From Atriophallophorus winterbourni (lineage: Eukaryota; Platyhelminthes; Trematoda; Plagiorchiida; Microphallidae), in NCBI GenBank assembly GCA_013407085.1, contig JACCGJ010004943.1, positions 1 through 64,000 of the forward strand: a DNA stretch of 64,000 nucleotides, read 5' to 3'. Position 1 is the first letter of the stretch. Each line of letters opens with the position of its first letter. A program made the position numbers and the translations under genes. The notes under the pieces were generated by a model. That model searched no databases and was not told the DNA's origin. It worked only from the letters and a program-made list of their open reading frames with translations. Below are positions 29,779 through 42,812 of this stretch, piece after piece.

Positions 29779-30579
29779 ATGGAATCTGACGTCCCTACCA
29801 ACTCTCTCAACCTTAACGCTGTTGTTCTCCCTTTTCCCAATTTTGAAGGTACTAATCCGCGTGCATGGTTTCGTCTGATGGAAAACACATTTCGGCTCAG
29901 AGGAATTACGAAACAGGACACGATGTATATGTATGCTTCGAATTCTCTCCCCACTGCGATTGTCGCAGAGGTTTTTGATGTAATTGATGTCATGCCTCCT
30001 GAAACCCCTTACGATCTACTCAAGGCCGTTGTTTTGAAGCGAACCACTATATCGGAAGAGGGCAGATTGCGTCAGCTTCTCTCAAGTGTTCAGCTGGGTG
30101 ATCGCACTCCCTCGCAGCTTCTTCGCCATATGCGCGCATTGGTTGGGGACTCAAAGGTCGATGACTCTATCATTCGTCAATTATGGTTGAAATGTCTACC
30201 TGTAAGCATGGCGTCCATCCTAGCAGCCTCTGCCACCCGTTCCACGTTGGATGAGCTTGCTGATATAGCGGATAAAATCAACGAATATTACGGACATCAT
30301 ACCGTCCAGCAAGTTGAGACACCCAAGCCATTAATCCCCAATGAACCCTTAAAATCCACGGAAAGTCTGTCAGAACGACTATCCAGAATTGAACTCTCTA
30401 AAGCAAATCTGACGCGTTATGCTGAAACCCGCACTCACTCCAATTCGAGACGACGCAGCAGTGCGCCACAACATCGCAGTACGTCACAACACAGCAGTGC
30501 GTCGCGACACCGCATTCAGATTTGTTATTTTCATCGACGTTTCGGTGACGATGCGCTTAACTGTCGCCTTGGTTGCTAA
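29779..30579 (+). pseudogene. CsRn1-type Gag (element 2)
   Basis: 266 codons from ATG (MESDVPTNSLN) to a TAA at 30577-30579. Gag forms the capsid and binds element RNA. The N-terminal half has the FEGTNPRAWFRLMENTF opening and the LWLKCLPVSMASIL segment typical of this clade. Near the end a His/Arg/Ser-rich repeat precedes one zinc box C-X2-H-X9-C-X3-C (30523-30576). The stop comes immediately after the last Cys. Pol continues in the same frame (30598 onward). The sister element at 55818 has no stop here, so this is probably a mutation. Confidence 0.75.
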
Positions 30580-33500
30580 TACCCCAAGTCTGGCGCATTG
30601 TCTAAACGGAAACGCGAGCGCCAGCCAGTAGTGGCGACGACTGTCGCTGGCCAACCCGTTAGCCGCCTCCTGTATGTCACTGATCGGAATTCTCATCAGA
30701 ATTTTCTCGTCGACACCGGTGCTGAGGTGAGCGTTCTACCTCGATCTGCAGAAAAACGCCACCTTCAAGCTACAGGAATTTGTCTCCAGGCGGCTAACCA
30801 AACGAAAATTGCCACGTATGGTCAGAAGTATCTAAACCTAGACTTCGGACTCCGCCGGCAGTTCCCTGTTCTTTTTATTATTGCCGATGTCAAACAACCA
30901 ATCCTTGGTGTTGATTTTCTTGCGCAGTTTGATTTAATTGTTGATATTAAGCGACGCCAATTGCAAGATGAGATTACTTCACTTCACGTATCTTGTAAAA
31001 CCGTTGCACTTAATTCTATCAACTTACGTGTGTGCCTTCCCGATTCTGATGAGTTCTCTTCCCTCGTCACGGATTTCCCTTCGCTGGTGCACCCCTCAAC
31101 TGCAGCGACCAACCCCAAGCACCTGGTTCGACATCACATCGTCACCAAAGGACGACCAGTTTTTGCCAAGCCCCGTCGGCTCCCGCCAGACAAACTTCAC
31201 GCAGCTAAAAACGAATTCCAACATATGGTAACCCTTGGCATAATTCGGCCATCCGATAGTCAATGGGCCTCGCCGCTGCATTTGGTTGCAAAGAAAAATG
31301 GCGACTGGAGACCTTGTGGTGACTATCGTGCACTCAACGCCATCACCATACCCGATCGGTACCCTATTCCACATATCCACGATTTTTCCCTGCATCTCCG
31401 TGGAATGCAGTATTATTCAAAATTGGATTTGGTACGGCCCTACCATCAGATACCAATGGCCGAGGAGGATATCGCCAAGACAGCTGTCATTACCCTATTT
31501 GGTCTCTTCGAATTTCTCCGAATGCCATTTGGACTTCGCAATGCAGCTCAGTCCTTCCAGCGATTTATGGACCAAATTTTTCGTGGATTGGATTTCGTTT
31601 TTGTATATATCGACGACGTCCTCATCGCCAGTACCACGGCAGAGGTGCACAAAAAAACATTTACGCGTTGTTTTTGAACTTCTGGACAATTACGGAATCA
31701 CTATTAATCCCGAAAAGTGTGTCTTTGGTAAAACCAGTGTCCAATTCCTTGGTCATCAAATCGACTCCCATGGTATTAGACCGTTACCCGACAAAACCCA
31801 ATCTGTCGTGGTATATCCTTTACCCCAATCCATCAAGAGCCTTCGTCGTTTTCTTGGTGTCATTAATTATTACGGTCGGTTCATCCCCAATTGTGCTCAA
31901 TTGTTACACCCCTTAACTGATTTACTACGAGGAAATCCAAAGAAACTCGTGTTGACAGTTGAAGCGGAGGCCGCTTTTGTCGCCGTGAAGAAGGAGTTGT
32001 CTACAGTTACGTCCTTGAGCCACTTGGATACCACAAACAGTGCCCGCCTTGTGCTCAAAACAGATGCTTCTTCTGTTGCAGTGGGTGCAGTTCTACAACA
32101 GTTGATCGGCTGCGATGCTCAACCAATTTCCTTCTTTTCGAAGAAGTTGCAACCAACGCAGACGAGGTACAGTACATTCGCGCAGAGAACTTCTCGCTGT
32201 GTACTTGGCAATCAAACACTTCCAGCACTTTTTCGAAGGACGTCAGTTTACCATCTATACTGATCACAAGCCCCTCGTTTATGCAGCTCGCACCTCTGCG
32301 GATCGTCACTCTCCTCGAGAAATCCGTCAGTTGGACTACATATTGCAGTTCGATATTCGCTTTATCGATGGTAGCAGTAATTTTTTGCTGACGCATTCTC
32401 TCGCACGGATTTACACCAAGTCAATCGACCATCTGTGGACCTACAGGATCTTGCCCGGCATCAGGAAGCTGATCCTGAATTTTCCGTCATCACAAACAAC
32501 CCTGCCCTTCGATTTTCATGTTTACCCCTCCTGAACTGTGACGCTCATATCCATTGTGACATTTCTACCGGCAAGCCGCGACCATTTGTTCCACAATCTC
32601 ACCGCCGGATTATTTTTGACCACTTTCATGGATTATCCCATCCTAGCATACGCTCAACGGTACGTCTTATTACCCAACGTTTCGTATGGCACAACGTACG
32701 GAAAGATATTCGCCAATGGGCAAAACACTGTGTTACGTGTCAAAAGGGCAAGATTCATAAGCACACCCGTGCTGCCCTTGCCACATTCCCCAACATGACG
32801 CGCGTTTCAAACATGTGCACCTGGACATTGTAGGTCCCTTACCGCCATCCAAGGGTTACACCTACATTTTGACGTGTGTGGATCGATTCACGCGTTGGCC
32901 TGTTGCCACGCCAATGTGTGATATTTTATCAGAGACTGTTGCTCAGACGTTTGTTAATTCATGGATATCTAGCTTTGGCGTTCCGGCTACTATCACCACA
33001 GACAGAGGATCTCAATTCACGTCTGCAATGTTTTGGGATGTTAGCCGAATGATCGGATCAACACATATGTGTACGACGGCATACCACCCCGCGGCAAATG
33101 GATTAGTCGAACGGTTCCACCGTCAATTGAAAGCTTCCATCACCGCTTCCTCGTCCAGTGTGCATTGGTATGAACGGCTACCCATCATTCTGTTGGCAAT
33201 CAGGAACACGGTCAAGGAGGATGCCGGATGTTGTCCCTCGGAACTTGTTTTTGGTACCACACTACGACTGCCTGGCGAGATTATTCTTGACTCCCGCCAC
33301 ACCGGTGAGCTCGATGTTTCCTCATACGCCGCGAGATTGGAGGAGCAATTCAAGTCTGTTCGTCCCGTCCCAACGCGCCCCAACAACCGTCTCGCCGAAG
33401 TTCATCCCGACCTTTCAACCTGGCCCTACGTTTTTGTTCGTGTCGACGCCGTGCGGAAGCCTCTACGACGGTCCCTTCAAAGTTTTGGTGCGCAAGCCGA

Positions 33501-33745
33501 AATATTTTGTCCTGGACAAAAACGGAGCACGAGACTCCGTCAGCATCGACAGGTTAAAGCCAGCCTATATCTATTCCTCATACGGTCAACCCTCTTCGAA
33601 TGACTCTAATGTGGTATTCCCGTCAACCCCTCCGACCCAGCCAATGACCGAGGACCCTGTTTCCCTCTCCCAACCAACCGACAATACTCAACCTACAGTT
33701 TCTCGCACGCGTTCTAGGCGTGTGTCTCTTCCCCCGCCCGGTTAG
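30580..33745 (+). pseudogene. CsRn1-type Pol: protease, RT, RNase H, integrase (element 2), frameshifted
   Basis: Protease [11 protein letters not shown] lies near 30706. The RT keeps [21 protein letters not shown] and the active site YIDD near 31605-31616; an A7 run at 31651-31657 then shifts the frame. RNase H shows KTDASSVAVGAVLQQ and, after a shift near 32185, HFFEGRQFTIYTDHKPL. Integrase has the HHCC box (HGLSHPS ... CVTCQK) and all three catalytic positions (HLDIVGPL, TTDRGSQF, LVERFH), with a shift near 32800. A last shift near 33460 precedes the GPF segment (YDGPFKVL). Five frames are needed to read it, so it is dead, although most motifs survive. Confidence 0.88.
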
Positions 33746-33807
33746 CAGAGTTTATTCCCTGATTTTTCGATCGTTGGTCGATCCGACCAACGCTTTAGGG
33801 GGATCTC

Positions 33808-34160
33808 TGTAGCGTTTCACATTTTCATACATTTTGTATCGTTGTTTTACTGAATTGCAACCGCATAAAATTTGAATAGACACTTTTCCGTCTAACCGCG
33901 CGTCGTTCGTTCTGCCTCGTTGTGCTAGTCGACTGTTCTGTGCTGACTGTTCTGTGTTGACTGTTCTAACGGAGTCGAGCTCCTTTTCAGCTGTCTCCGG
34001 ACCTTTTCTCATCACTCATTGTCCGTCTTGGATTTAATCGGAGCGGATTATTTTGTGTGTAGTGGAATATACTTCTTTACTGTCCGTGAGTTTTCATTGT
34101 CATATTTTGTTTATGTTTTATCGTGTTGTTTGTATTCTACATTGGTATTTATCCGCTACA
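33808..34160 (+). repeat. 3' LTR (CsRn1-type element 2)
   Basis: 353 bp, TGTAGCG...CGCTACA. Preceded by a purine-rich stretch (TTTAGGGGGA, 33794-33803). Differs from the 5' LTR by scattered substitutions, one fewer 14-bp unit and a divergent 3' portion. Confidence 0.85.
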
Positions 34161-34322
34161 ATATATTGGACGGTGAACTTCCTGCTATCCTTCGCGATTC
34201 GCCTACTCTTTCAGCTCATTAACTCCTCGTGAGGAATCTAAGCTGAGATAGCAGAGACCCGGGAGGTGAAGCGGCTTTCGCGGACCGTAGTCCTCTTGCC
34301 GTCTATTCAGAAGAAGAAGAAG

Positions 34323-35834
34323 AAGTGGAAGATTCAACATAATTTCGTAAACCGTTAGGTAACCCACTGTGTGAGGTGTTTTGAAACACAAAGTATCAAG
34401 CTTAGCACATCCAAACTAGAGGACCAGAGAGCAAAGATGAAAATGATCAAATATCTTTGAAATTAGCATTACTACTTATGAAATATAAGTGTAAAAATAC
34501 CGCCAAAAAACCGCCTTTTAAGTGTCAAAACTCACAGTTATTTTCTCTTAATACTTCATCGTTAAAAACATTTTTTCGAGTTTAGACCTATGAAACCAAC
34601 TAGAAAAATGTGCGGAATAATGTGCCAAAATTAAGAAAATAGGTTAATGTAAAATGATTCTCTGTAATTTTTGTCGAACTTTTTCGAACACCAGAAGTAA
34701 GGGTCTTTCAAATTTTGCTCACAACGCTTGCCAGAGAAGATTCAATCACCTCACCCCAAATGGTTTGGTGAACACAAAGTTTTCTTATCACTATTAGTTT
34801 CTATAATATTTATAAGTGAAAATTTTCATATATTTTCGTATACCATTAGGCACCCCACTGTGTGACGGGTTTTAAAACAAAAAGTATCAAGCTCAGCACA
34901 TCGAAACCGGAGGACCAGAAAGCAAAAATAAAAGAGATTGGATATCTTTGAAATTGCGAATATTATTTTTAAATTCATCAAAATATATTAGTGTAAAACT
35001 GACGCCGAAAAAAACCGTTTTTAAGTGAAAAAAATTCACAATTATTTTCTACTAATACTTCCTCGATAAGAGATTTTTTCGAGTTTAGACCTATGAAACC
35101 CACTTTAAAAATGTGCGGAATATGGTTCTAAATTCAAAAAAATCAGAATTTTGTCAAGTGATTTTTTAAATTTTTGTCGAACTTTTTCAAACACGAGAAG
35201 TGAGGATCTTTCACATTTTGCTCACAACGCTTGCCGGAGAAGATTCTATCACCTCACCCCAAATGGTTTTGTGAACACAATATTTTCTCATCACTATTAG
35301 TTTCTATAATATTTATAGGTGGAAATTTTCATATAATTTCGTATACCATTAGGCACCCCACTGTGTGACGGGTTTTAAAACAAAAAGTATCAAGCTCAGC
35401 ACATCGAAACCGGAAGACCAGAAAGCAAAAATAAAAAGGATTGGATATCTTTGAAATTGCGAATATTATTTTTAAATTCATCAAAAAATATTAGTGTAAA
35501 ACTGACGCCGAAAAAAACCGTTTTTAAGTGAAAAAAATTTTACAATTATTTTATACTAATACTTCCCCGTTAAGAGATTTTTTCGAGTTTAGACCTATGA
35601 AACCCACTTTAAAAATGTGCGGAATATGGTGCTAAATTCAAAAAAATCAGATTTTTGTCAAGTGACTTCTTAAATTTTTGTCGAAATTTTTCAAACACCA
35701 TTACTAAGGGTCTCACACATTTTTCCCACAACGCTTGCCTGAAAAGATTCAATCTCTTCACTCCAAATGGTTTTATGAACAATATCATAATCTATATTAT
35801 TATTAAGTGGAAATTTTACCATATTTTCGTGCAC
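34323..35834. repeat. Satellite block, three ~500-bp monomers
   Basis: Anchors (ACGCTTGCC) occur near 34721, 35222 and 35729. The stretches 34850-35340 and 35345-35830 are close to identical, showing local homogenisation. The block ends at TGCAC where the LTR array begins. Confidence 0.9.
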
Positions 35835-36396
35835 TGTAGCGACCAAGTCGTCACTGGAAAATAGTTTCTGTCACGGAAACTTGTTGCCTGCTACGAGCCA
35901 CGAGATTCTTATACCGGAAATGACGATCGTTTACGAATCGATCCCAAACCAGAACAATACACCAATTTACGCTGTACTATGTTAACAGAGACGATTAAAA
36001 AGCAAAACATAACAAACCTCAACGGTAATCGATTACAGGTTTCAATGCAAACCCAACGCGTCCAATAAACGGAAGTCAAACAGCTCAGTTGAGAGCACAA
36101 AAAATTACCGTTTTCCAATAACGGTGAACACGAATAACGGACATATCTAAATGTGCGGAAGCCAAAGTGCAGTTAATCAAAGGAAAAATGTTCGAGAAAG
36201 AAAACTCTCACAGATTTAACATTTAGTTTATATGTTTTTTTCAATTTGAAGTACAAACAAAATAAATCACTGGAAAATTATGACACAAAAAACTTGGTAA
36301 GGAACAAGGGTGTAGGGTGGGAACAAATGTCTCCAGTTCGTTTGATCTTGCTGGACCGAAAGAGGAATTTTCAAGACATCGACGCGGATTCATACA
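35835..36396 (-). repeat. Array LTR 1 (outer, 3' side of the element)
   Basis: 562 bp. Shares variants with LTR 3 (for example ACCAATTTACGC and CGATTACAGG). Confidence 0.9.
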
Positions 36397-36858
36397 CCGC
36401 CCACCAAAATTCCTCAAAATCTGAAAAGCAAGTAGAGACACAAACACTGAACTGCGGGGCTCTTCTGTACCTGGATACCCGACTCGTGTACCTACGCGAC
36501 CCATGACAGCGACTCGACGATCAAATGTTTGGTGGTATCTCTGGAGTTGGCAGACCCGAAGACCCGCCTGCCACCTAAACATTTGCCTTCAGTGTAATCA
36601 ACGTTCGTCTTCGCATGCAACTGGCAGACTGAATGCTTCGTGGTACTTCTGGGGTCAGCAGATTCAAAAACCCGCCTCCCACCTTAAGCACCAGCCCCCG
36701 GGCCCGACACCCAGGTACAGTAGAATAAAGCAAGTGGCTTTATTTAGTGGCGAGTCACACACGCCACGTCGCATCACCATCACTGGACACCTGTGGCTTT
36801 TATAGGGAAAATGTTTGCTAGACAAAGACCCACCACGTCTTCCAGTTCTGCCAGCGCC

Positions 36859-38004
36859 CTACAATAAGCTCATGAATAATATCCTACGCGAACGAGCTTT
36901 ATGTATTGCATCCTCCAACAGCGACATTTTGCGAAATCTAAACATGTTCAAATCCCAAAATATTGTATCCGAGTTCCCAAACATAAATGGTTCATCAGGT
37001 ATACAACCGAAAGTTTTCCGCCAATCAAACGGATTGTCGTGCTGACCATACGTCGCCCCAATTAAAGCTGATTCAGGGTCATGTAAACCAGGCCTACTTT
37101 TCATTTGTGCTGATTTAGTGTCAGGTGGGCCGGGCTTAGTCTCCATCTGATCCGAATTAGTGTCGGAAAATTCAGTCACAAAATCTGACTGAGCTAATTC
37201 AGTGTCATGTAACTCAGCTTCCTGATCACCATCGATAACACAAAGGTCAATATCCTTCAACATTACACCAGTAGAAACAATTTCTTGACAATTGACGAGA
37301 CTAACAGGCCTTGCTATTGTATGCGGTTGCCCGAAGAGGTCCTTTAGGATTAATCTCGCCCGCTAATACGCACGTTCAGGTGGCAGCATGACACACTCTT
37401 CAATAGATTCTTTTGCTATAACTCGGCAATAATTTAGCAAACATAGAAACCTCTGTCCGTCATCAAGAGTTCTAGACTCCACATAGGTTTCGAACTGACG
37501 ACAAAATTTCCCGTAGGTGCTAGCTGAACCATCAAAAGATATCAATTCTATCTTCGGAAGGTCAGCTCTTGGTAAACTGCCGGGAGTTTCATTACTAACA
37601 GAATCTTCTACCCCCGAACGAGGGTAGTCAGCTACTTCTTCCTTTTGATGCCCACAATGCGCGAGATAACGTGTAACCTTTTGATTGGTATTAATATCTT
37701 GCAAGTGTGAATCTGCATCGTCGGATGCAAAAGCAGCAATCTCAGCCATTTTAACCTCCTGTACCGCCTTAAGCACTTTCAGTTTGTGCTGCATTTCGAT
37801 TGTTTCCTGCGACAGTTTTAGGAGTTCAAGGCGCATTTTAGCCTCACGAACAAGGATATCTGAATCTATCCTCGAACCTATTAAGCTACAACGAGAGCCC
37901 TCAACAGAACAATGGATGCGCTCAATTGTGGTGTTTTCCGTTTAATTATCGACCAACTGTTGGGAAGATTTGATCCTTTCGACAAAACTGCGGGTAACAG
38001 GCAT
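36859..38004 (-). pseudogene. BEL/Pao-type Gag, array body 1
   Basis: Reads from ATG 38004 (MPVTRSFVER). It is stopped by TAA at 37942-37944, reopens through MRLELLKLSQ (37836) and the DUF1759-type domain, and is stopped by TAG at 37363-37365 (after PPERAY, where the copy at 17863 has Lys). It then continues in frame to 36859. An insertion relative to that copy adds the DDADSHLQDINTNQK segment. No pol follows. Both stops are shared with bodies 2 and 3. Confidence 0.75.
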
Positions 38005-38022
38005 ATTGACGTCAGTGAATTC

Positions 38023-38234
38023 GACGTTAAGTACTGTATTGCGTCCACAAATTTGACGTTGAGTACTGTATTTTCTCCAATTGAGACAAATACGGTCCAA
38101 ATCGAATTCCAACGTTGAGTACTGTATTTTCTCCAATTGAGACAAATACGGTCCAAATCGAATTCCAACGTTGAGTACTGTATTTTCTCCAATTGAGACA
38201 AATACGGTCCAAATCGAATTCCAACGTTGAGTAC
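38023..38234 (-). repeat. Leader minisatellite, array body 1
   Basis: Three full 56-bp units plus two short ones, beginning at the LTR edge, as in the plus-strand copy. Confidence 0.85.
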
Positions 38235-38798
38235 TGTAGCGACCAAACCGTCACTGGGGAATAGTTTCTGTCACGGAAACTAGTTGCCTGCTACGAGCCA
38301 CGAGAATCTTCTACCGGGAGTGACGAGCGTTTACGAATCGATCCCAAACCAGAACAATACGTCAATTTACGCTGTACTATATTGACAAAGACGATTAAAA
38401 AGCAAAATATAACAAACCTCAACGGTAATCGAATACAGGTTTCAATGCAAACCCAACGCGTCCAATAAACGGAAGTCAAACAGCTCAGTTGAGAGCACAA
38501 AAAAATACCGTTTTCCAATAACGGTAAACACGGGTAACGGACAAATCAAAATGTGCGGAAGCCGAAGTGCAGTTAAACAAAGGAAAAATGTTCAGGAAAG
38601 AAAACTCTCACAGATGTAACATTTAGTTATAAATGTTATTTTTCAATTTAAAGAACAAACAAAAAATATCACGGGAAAACTATGACACAAAAAACTTGAT
38701 AAGGAACACGGGTGTAGGGTGGGAACAAATGTCTCCAGTTCGTTTGATCTTGCTGGACCGAAAGAGGAATTTTCAAGACATCGACGCGGATTCATACA
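38235..38798 (-). repeat. Array LTR 2 (internal)
   Basis: 564 bp. Keeps the ACGAGCCACGAGAATCTTC stretch seen in the solitary element at 17055, which LTRs 3 and 4 have lost in part. Confidence 0.9.
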
Positions 38799-39260
38799 CC
38801 GCCCACCAAAATTTCTCAAAATCTGAAAAGCAAGTAGAGACACAAACACTGAACTGCGGGGCTCTTCTGTACCTGGATACCCGACTCGTGTACCTACGCG
38901 ACCCATGACAGCGACTCGACGATCAAATGTTTGGTGGTATCTCTGGAGTTGGCAGACCCGAAGACCCGCCTGCCACCTAAACATTTGCCTTCAGTGTAAT
39001 CAACGTTCGTCTTCGCATGCAACTGGCAGACTGAATGCTTCGTGGTACTTCTGGGGTCAGCAGATTCAAAAACCCGCCTCCCACCTTAAGCACCAGCCCC
39101 CGGGCCCGACACCCAGGTACAGTAGAATAAAGCAAGTGGCTTTATTTAGTGGCGAGTCACACACGCCACGTCGCATCACCATCACTGGACACCTGTGGCT
39201 TTTATAGGGAAAATGTTTGCTAGACAAAGACCCACCACGTCTTCCAGTTCTGCCAGCGCC

Positions 39261-40406
39261 CTACAATAAGCTCATGAATAATATCCTACGCGAACGAGCT
39301 TTATGTATTGCATCCTCCAACAGCGACATTTTGCGAAATCTAAACATGTTCAAATCCCAAAATATTGTATCCGAGTTCCCAAACATAAATGGTTCATCAG
39401 GTATACAACCGAAAGTTTTCCGCCAATCAAACGGATTGTCGTGCTGACCATACGTCGCCCCAATTAAAGCTGATTCAGGGTCATGTAAACCAGGCCTACT
39501 TTTCATTTGTGCTGATTTAGTGTCAGGTGGGCCGGGCTTAGTCTCCATCTGATCCGAATTAGTGTCGGAAAATTCAGTCACAAAATCTGACTGAGCTAAT
39601 TCAGTGTCATGTAACTCAGCTTCCTGATCACCATCGATAACACAAAGGTCAATATCCTTCAACATTACACCAGTAGAAACAATTTCTTGACAATTGACGA
39701 GACTAACAGGCCTTGCTATTGTATGCAATTGCCCGAAGAGGTCCTTTAGGATTAATCTCGCCCGCTAATACGCACGTTCAGGTGGCAGCATGACACACTC
39801 TTCAATAGATTCTTTTGCTATAACTCGGCAATAATTTAGCAAACATAGAAACCTCTGTCCGTCATCCAGAGTTCTAGACTCCACATAGGTTTCGAACTGA
39901 CGACAAAATTTCCCGTAGGTGCTAGCTGAACCATCAAAAGATATCAATTCTATCTTCGGAAGGTCAGCTCTTGGTAAACTGCCGGGAGTTTCATTACTAA
40001 CAGAATCTTCTACCCCCGAAAAAGGGTAGTCAGCTACTTCTTCCTTTTGATGCCCACAATGCGCGAGATAACGTGTAACCTTTTGATTGGTATTAATATC
40101 TTGCAAGTGTGAATCTGCATCGTCGGATGCAAAAGCAGCAATCTCAGCCATTTTAACCTCCTGTACCGCCTTAAGCACTTTCAGTTTGTGCTGCATTTCG
40201 ATTGTTTCCTGCGACAGTTTTAGGAGTTCAAGGCGCATTTTAGCCTCACGAACAAGGATATCTGAATCTATCCTCGAACCTATTAAGCTACAACGAGAGC
40301 CCTCAACAGAACAATGGATGCGCTCACTTGTGGTGTTTTCCGTTTAATTATCGACCAACTGTTGGGAAGATTTGATCCTTTCGACAAAACTGCGGGTAAC
40401 AGGCAT
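39261..40406 (-). pseudogene. BEL/Pao-type Gag, array body 2
   Basis: Almost identical to body 1, from ATG 40406. It has the same N-terminal TAA at 40344-40346 and the same TAG at 39765-39767. A few substitutions distinguish it, such as GAAAAAGGG in place of GAACGAGGG near 40017. Confidence 0.75.
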
Positions 40407-40425
40407 ATTGACGTCAGTGAATTCG

Positions 40426-40634
40426 ACGTTAAGTACTGTATTGCGTCCACAAATTTGACGTTGAGTACTGTATTTTCTCCAATTGAGACAAATACGGTCC
40501 AAATCGAATTCCAACGTTGAGTACTGTATTTTCTCCAATTGAGAAATACGGTCCAAATCGAATTCCAACGTTGAGTACTGTATTTTCTCCAATTGAGACA
40601 AATACGGTCCAAATCGAATTCCAACGTTGAGTAC
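40426..40634 (-). repeat. Leader minisatellite, array body 2
   Basis: Three full units, one shortened by about 2 bp, plus the two short ones. Confidence 0.85.
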
Positions 40635-41186
40635 TGTAGCGACCAAATCGTCACTGGGAATAGTTTCTGTCACGAAAACTAGTTGCCTGCTAGATTCTTA
40701 TACCGAGTTTGACGATCGTTTACGAATCGATCCCAAACCAGAACAATACACCAATTTACGCTGTACTATGTTAAGAGAGACGATTAAAAAGCAAAACATA
40801 ACAAACCTCAACGGTAATCGATTACAGGTTTCAATGCAAACCCAACGCGTCCAATAAACGGAAGTCAAACAGCACAGTTGAGAGCACAAAAAATTACCGT
40901 TTACCAATAACGGTGAACACGAATAACGGACAAATCTAAATGTGCGGAAGCCGAAGTGCAGTTAATCAAAGGAAAAATGTTCGAGAAAGAAAACTCTCAC
41001 AGATTTAACATTTAGTTTAAATGTTTTTTTCCAATTTGAAGTACAAACAAAATAAATCACTGGAAAATTATGACACAAAAAACTTGGTAAGGAACAAGGG
41101 TGTAGGGTGGGAACAAATGTCTCCAGTTCGTTTGATCTTGCTGGACCGAAAGAGGAATTTTCGAGACATCGACGCGGATTCATACA
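40635..41186 (-). repeat. Array LTR 3 (internal)
   Basis: 552 bp. Lacks about 12 bp after CTGCTAG compared with LTRs 1 and 2, a deletion shared with LTR 4; elsewhere closest to LTR 1. Confidence 0.9.
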
Positions 41187-41648
41187 CCGCCCACCAAAAT
41201 TCCTCAAAATCTGAAAAGCAAGTAGAGACACAAACACTGAACTGCGGGGCTCTTCTGTACCTGGATACCCGACTCGTGTACCTACGCGACCCATGACAGC
41301 GACTCGACGATCAAATGTTTGGTGGTATCTCTGGAGTTGGCAGACCCGAAGACCCGCCTGCCACCTAAACATTTGCCTTCAGTGTAATCAACGTTCGTCT
41401 TCGCATGCAACTGGCAGACTGAATGCTTCGTGGTACTTCTGGGGTCAGCAGATTCAAAAACCCGCCTCCCACCTTAAGCACCAGCCCCCGGGCCCGACAC
41501 CCAGGTACAGTAGAATAAAGCAAGTGGCTTTATTTAGTGGCGAGTCACACACGCCACGTCGCATCACCATCACTGGACACCTGTGGCTTTTATAGGGAAA
41601 ATGTTTGCTAGACAAAGACCCACCACGTCTTCCAGTTCTGCCAGCGCC

Positions 41649-42793
41649 CTACAATAAGCTCATGAATAATATCCTACGCGAACGAGCTTTATGTATTGCA
41701 TCCTCCAACAGCGACATTTTGCGAAATCTAAACATGTTCAAATCCCAAAATATTGTATCCGAGTTCCCAAACATAAATGGTTCATCAGGTATACAACCGA
41801 AAGTTTTCCGCCAATCAAACGGATTGTCGTGCTGACCATACGTCGCCCCAATTAAAGCTGATTCAGGGTCATGTAAACCAGGCCTACTTTTCATTTGTGC
41901 TGATTTAGTGTCAGGTGGGCCGGGCTTAGTCTCCATCTGATCCGAATTAGTGTCGGAAAATTCAGTCACAAAATCTGACTGAGCTAATTCAGTGTCATGT
42001 AACTCAGCTTCCTGATCACCATCGATAACACAAAGGTCAATATCCTTCAACATTACACCAGTAGAAACAATTTCTTGACAATTGACGAGACTAACAGGCC
42101 TTGCTATTGTATGCAATTGCCCGAAGAGGTCCTTTAGGATTAATCTCGCCCGCTAATACGCACGTTCAGGTGGCAGCATGACACACTCTTCAATAGATTC
42201 TTTTGCTATAACTCGGCAATAATTTAGCAAACATAGAAACCTCTGTCCGTCATCAAGAGTTCTAGACTCCACATAGGTTTCGAACTGACGACAAAATTTC
42301 CCGTAGGTGCTAGCTGAACCATCAAAAGATATCAATTCTATCTTCGGAAGGTCAGCTCTTGGTAAACTGCCGGGAGTTTCATTACTAACAGAATCTTCTA
42401 CCCCCGAAAAGGGTAGTCAGCTACTTCTTTCTTTTGATGCCCACAATGCGCGAGATAACGTGTAACCTTTTGATTGGTATTAATATCTTGCAAGTGTGAA
42501 TCTGCATCGTCGGATGCAAAAGCAGCAATCTCAGCCATTTTAACCTCCTGTACCGCCTTAAGCACTTTCAGTTTGTGCTGCATTTCGATTGTTTCCTGCG
42601 ACAGTTTTAGGAGTTCAAGGCGCATTTTAGCCTCACGAACAAGGATATCTGAATCTATCCTCGAACCTATTAAGCTACAACGAGAGCCCTCAACAGAACA
42701 ATGGATGCGCTCACTTGTGGTGTTTTCCGTTTAATTATCGACCAACTGTTGGGAAGATTTGATCCTTTCGACAAAACTGCGGGTAACAGGCAT
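41649..42793 (-). pseudogene. BEL/Pao-type Gag, array body 3
   Basis: From ATG 42793. It shares the TAA (42731-42733) and TAG (42153-42155) with bodies 1 and 2 and has an additional 1-bp deletion near 42410 that shifts the frame before the DUF1759-type domain. Otherwise nearly identical. Confidence 0.75.
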
Positions 42794-42812
42794 ATTGACG
42801 TCAGTGAATTCG

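Larger units (their letters stand above)
29378..34160 (+). mobile_element. CsRn1-type Ty3 LTR retrotransposon, decayed, nested in LINE G
   Basis: 4783 bp with LTRs 29378-29721 and 33808-34160, a 4-bp ATAT duplication, a primer site at 29726-29738, gag, protease, RT, RNase H and integrase. The order and the Gag C-X2-H-X9-C-X3-C box fit the CsRn1 clade known from liver flukes. Several frameshifts and one stop make it inactive. It is a different family from the element at 55818-60948, with unrelated LTRs. Confidence 0.9.
27777..34322 (+). mobile_element. CR1-like LINE 'G', 5'-truncated, split by a CsRn1-type element
   Basis: Plus-strand LINE fragment inserted in a satellite monomer; AAGT flanks both ends (27773-27776 and 34323-34326). 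It begins in the thumb/linker before the RT and ends in a (GAA)n tail (34310-34322). The interval 29378-34160 is a later LTR-element insertion with its own ATAT duplication; the LINE reading frame resumes in phase at 34161 and stops near 34220. The RT is of the C-type lineage rather than A/D/E. Confidence 0.85.

Noticed and set aside
30577..30579. Stop between gag and pol as a readthrough signal
   Set aside because: Gag and pol are in the same frame, which would allow readthrough, but the related element at 55818 has no stop at this place.
31647..31660. A7 run in the RT region of CsRn1-type element 2 as a programmed frameshift
   Set aside because: It falls inside the RT domain, no element of this clade shifts there, and four other frameshifts in the same copy are plainly mutations.
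34019..34222. ORF spanning the 3' LTR and the LINE G end
   Set aside because: It is a chance frame through LTR sequence joined to the true C-terminal codons of LINE G.
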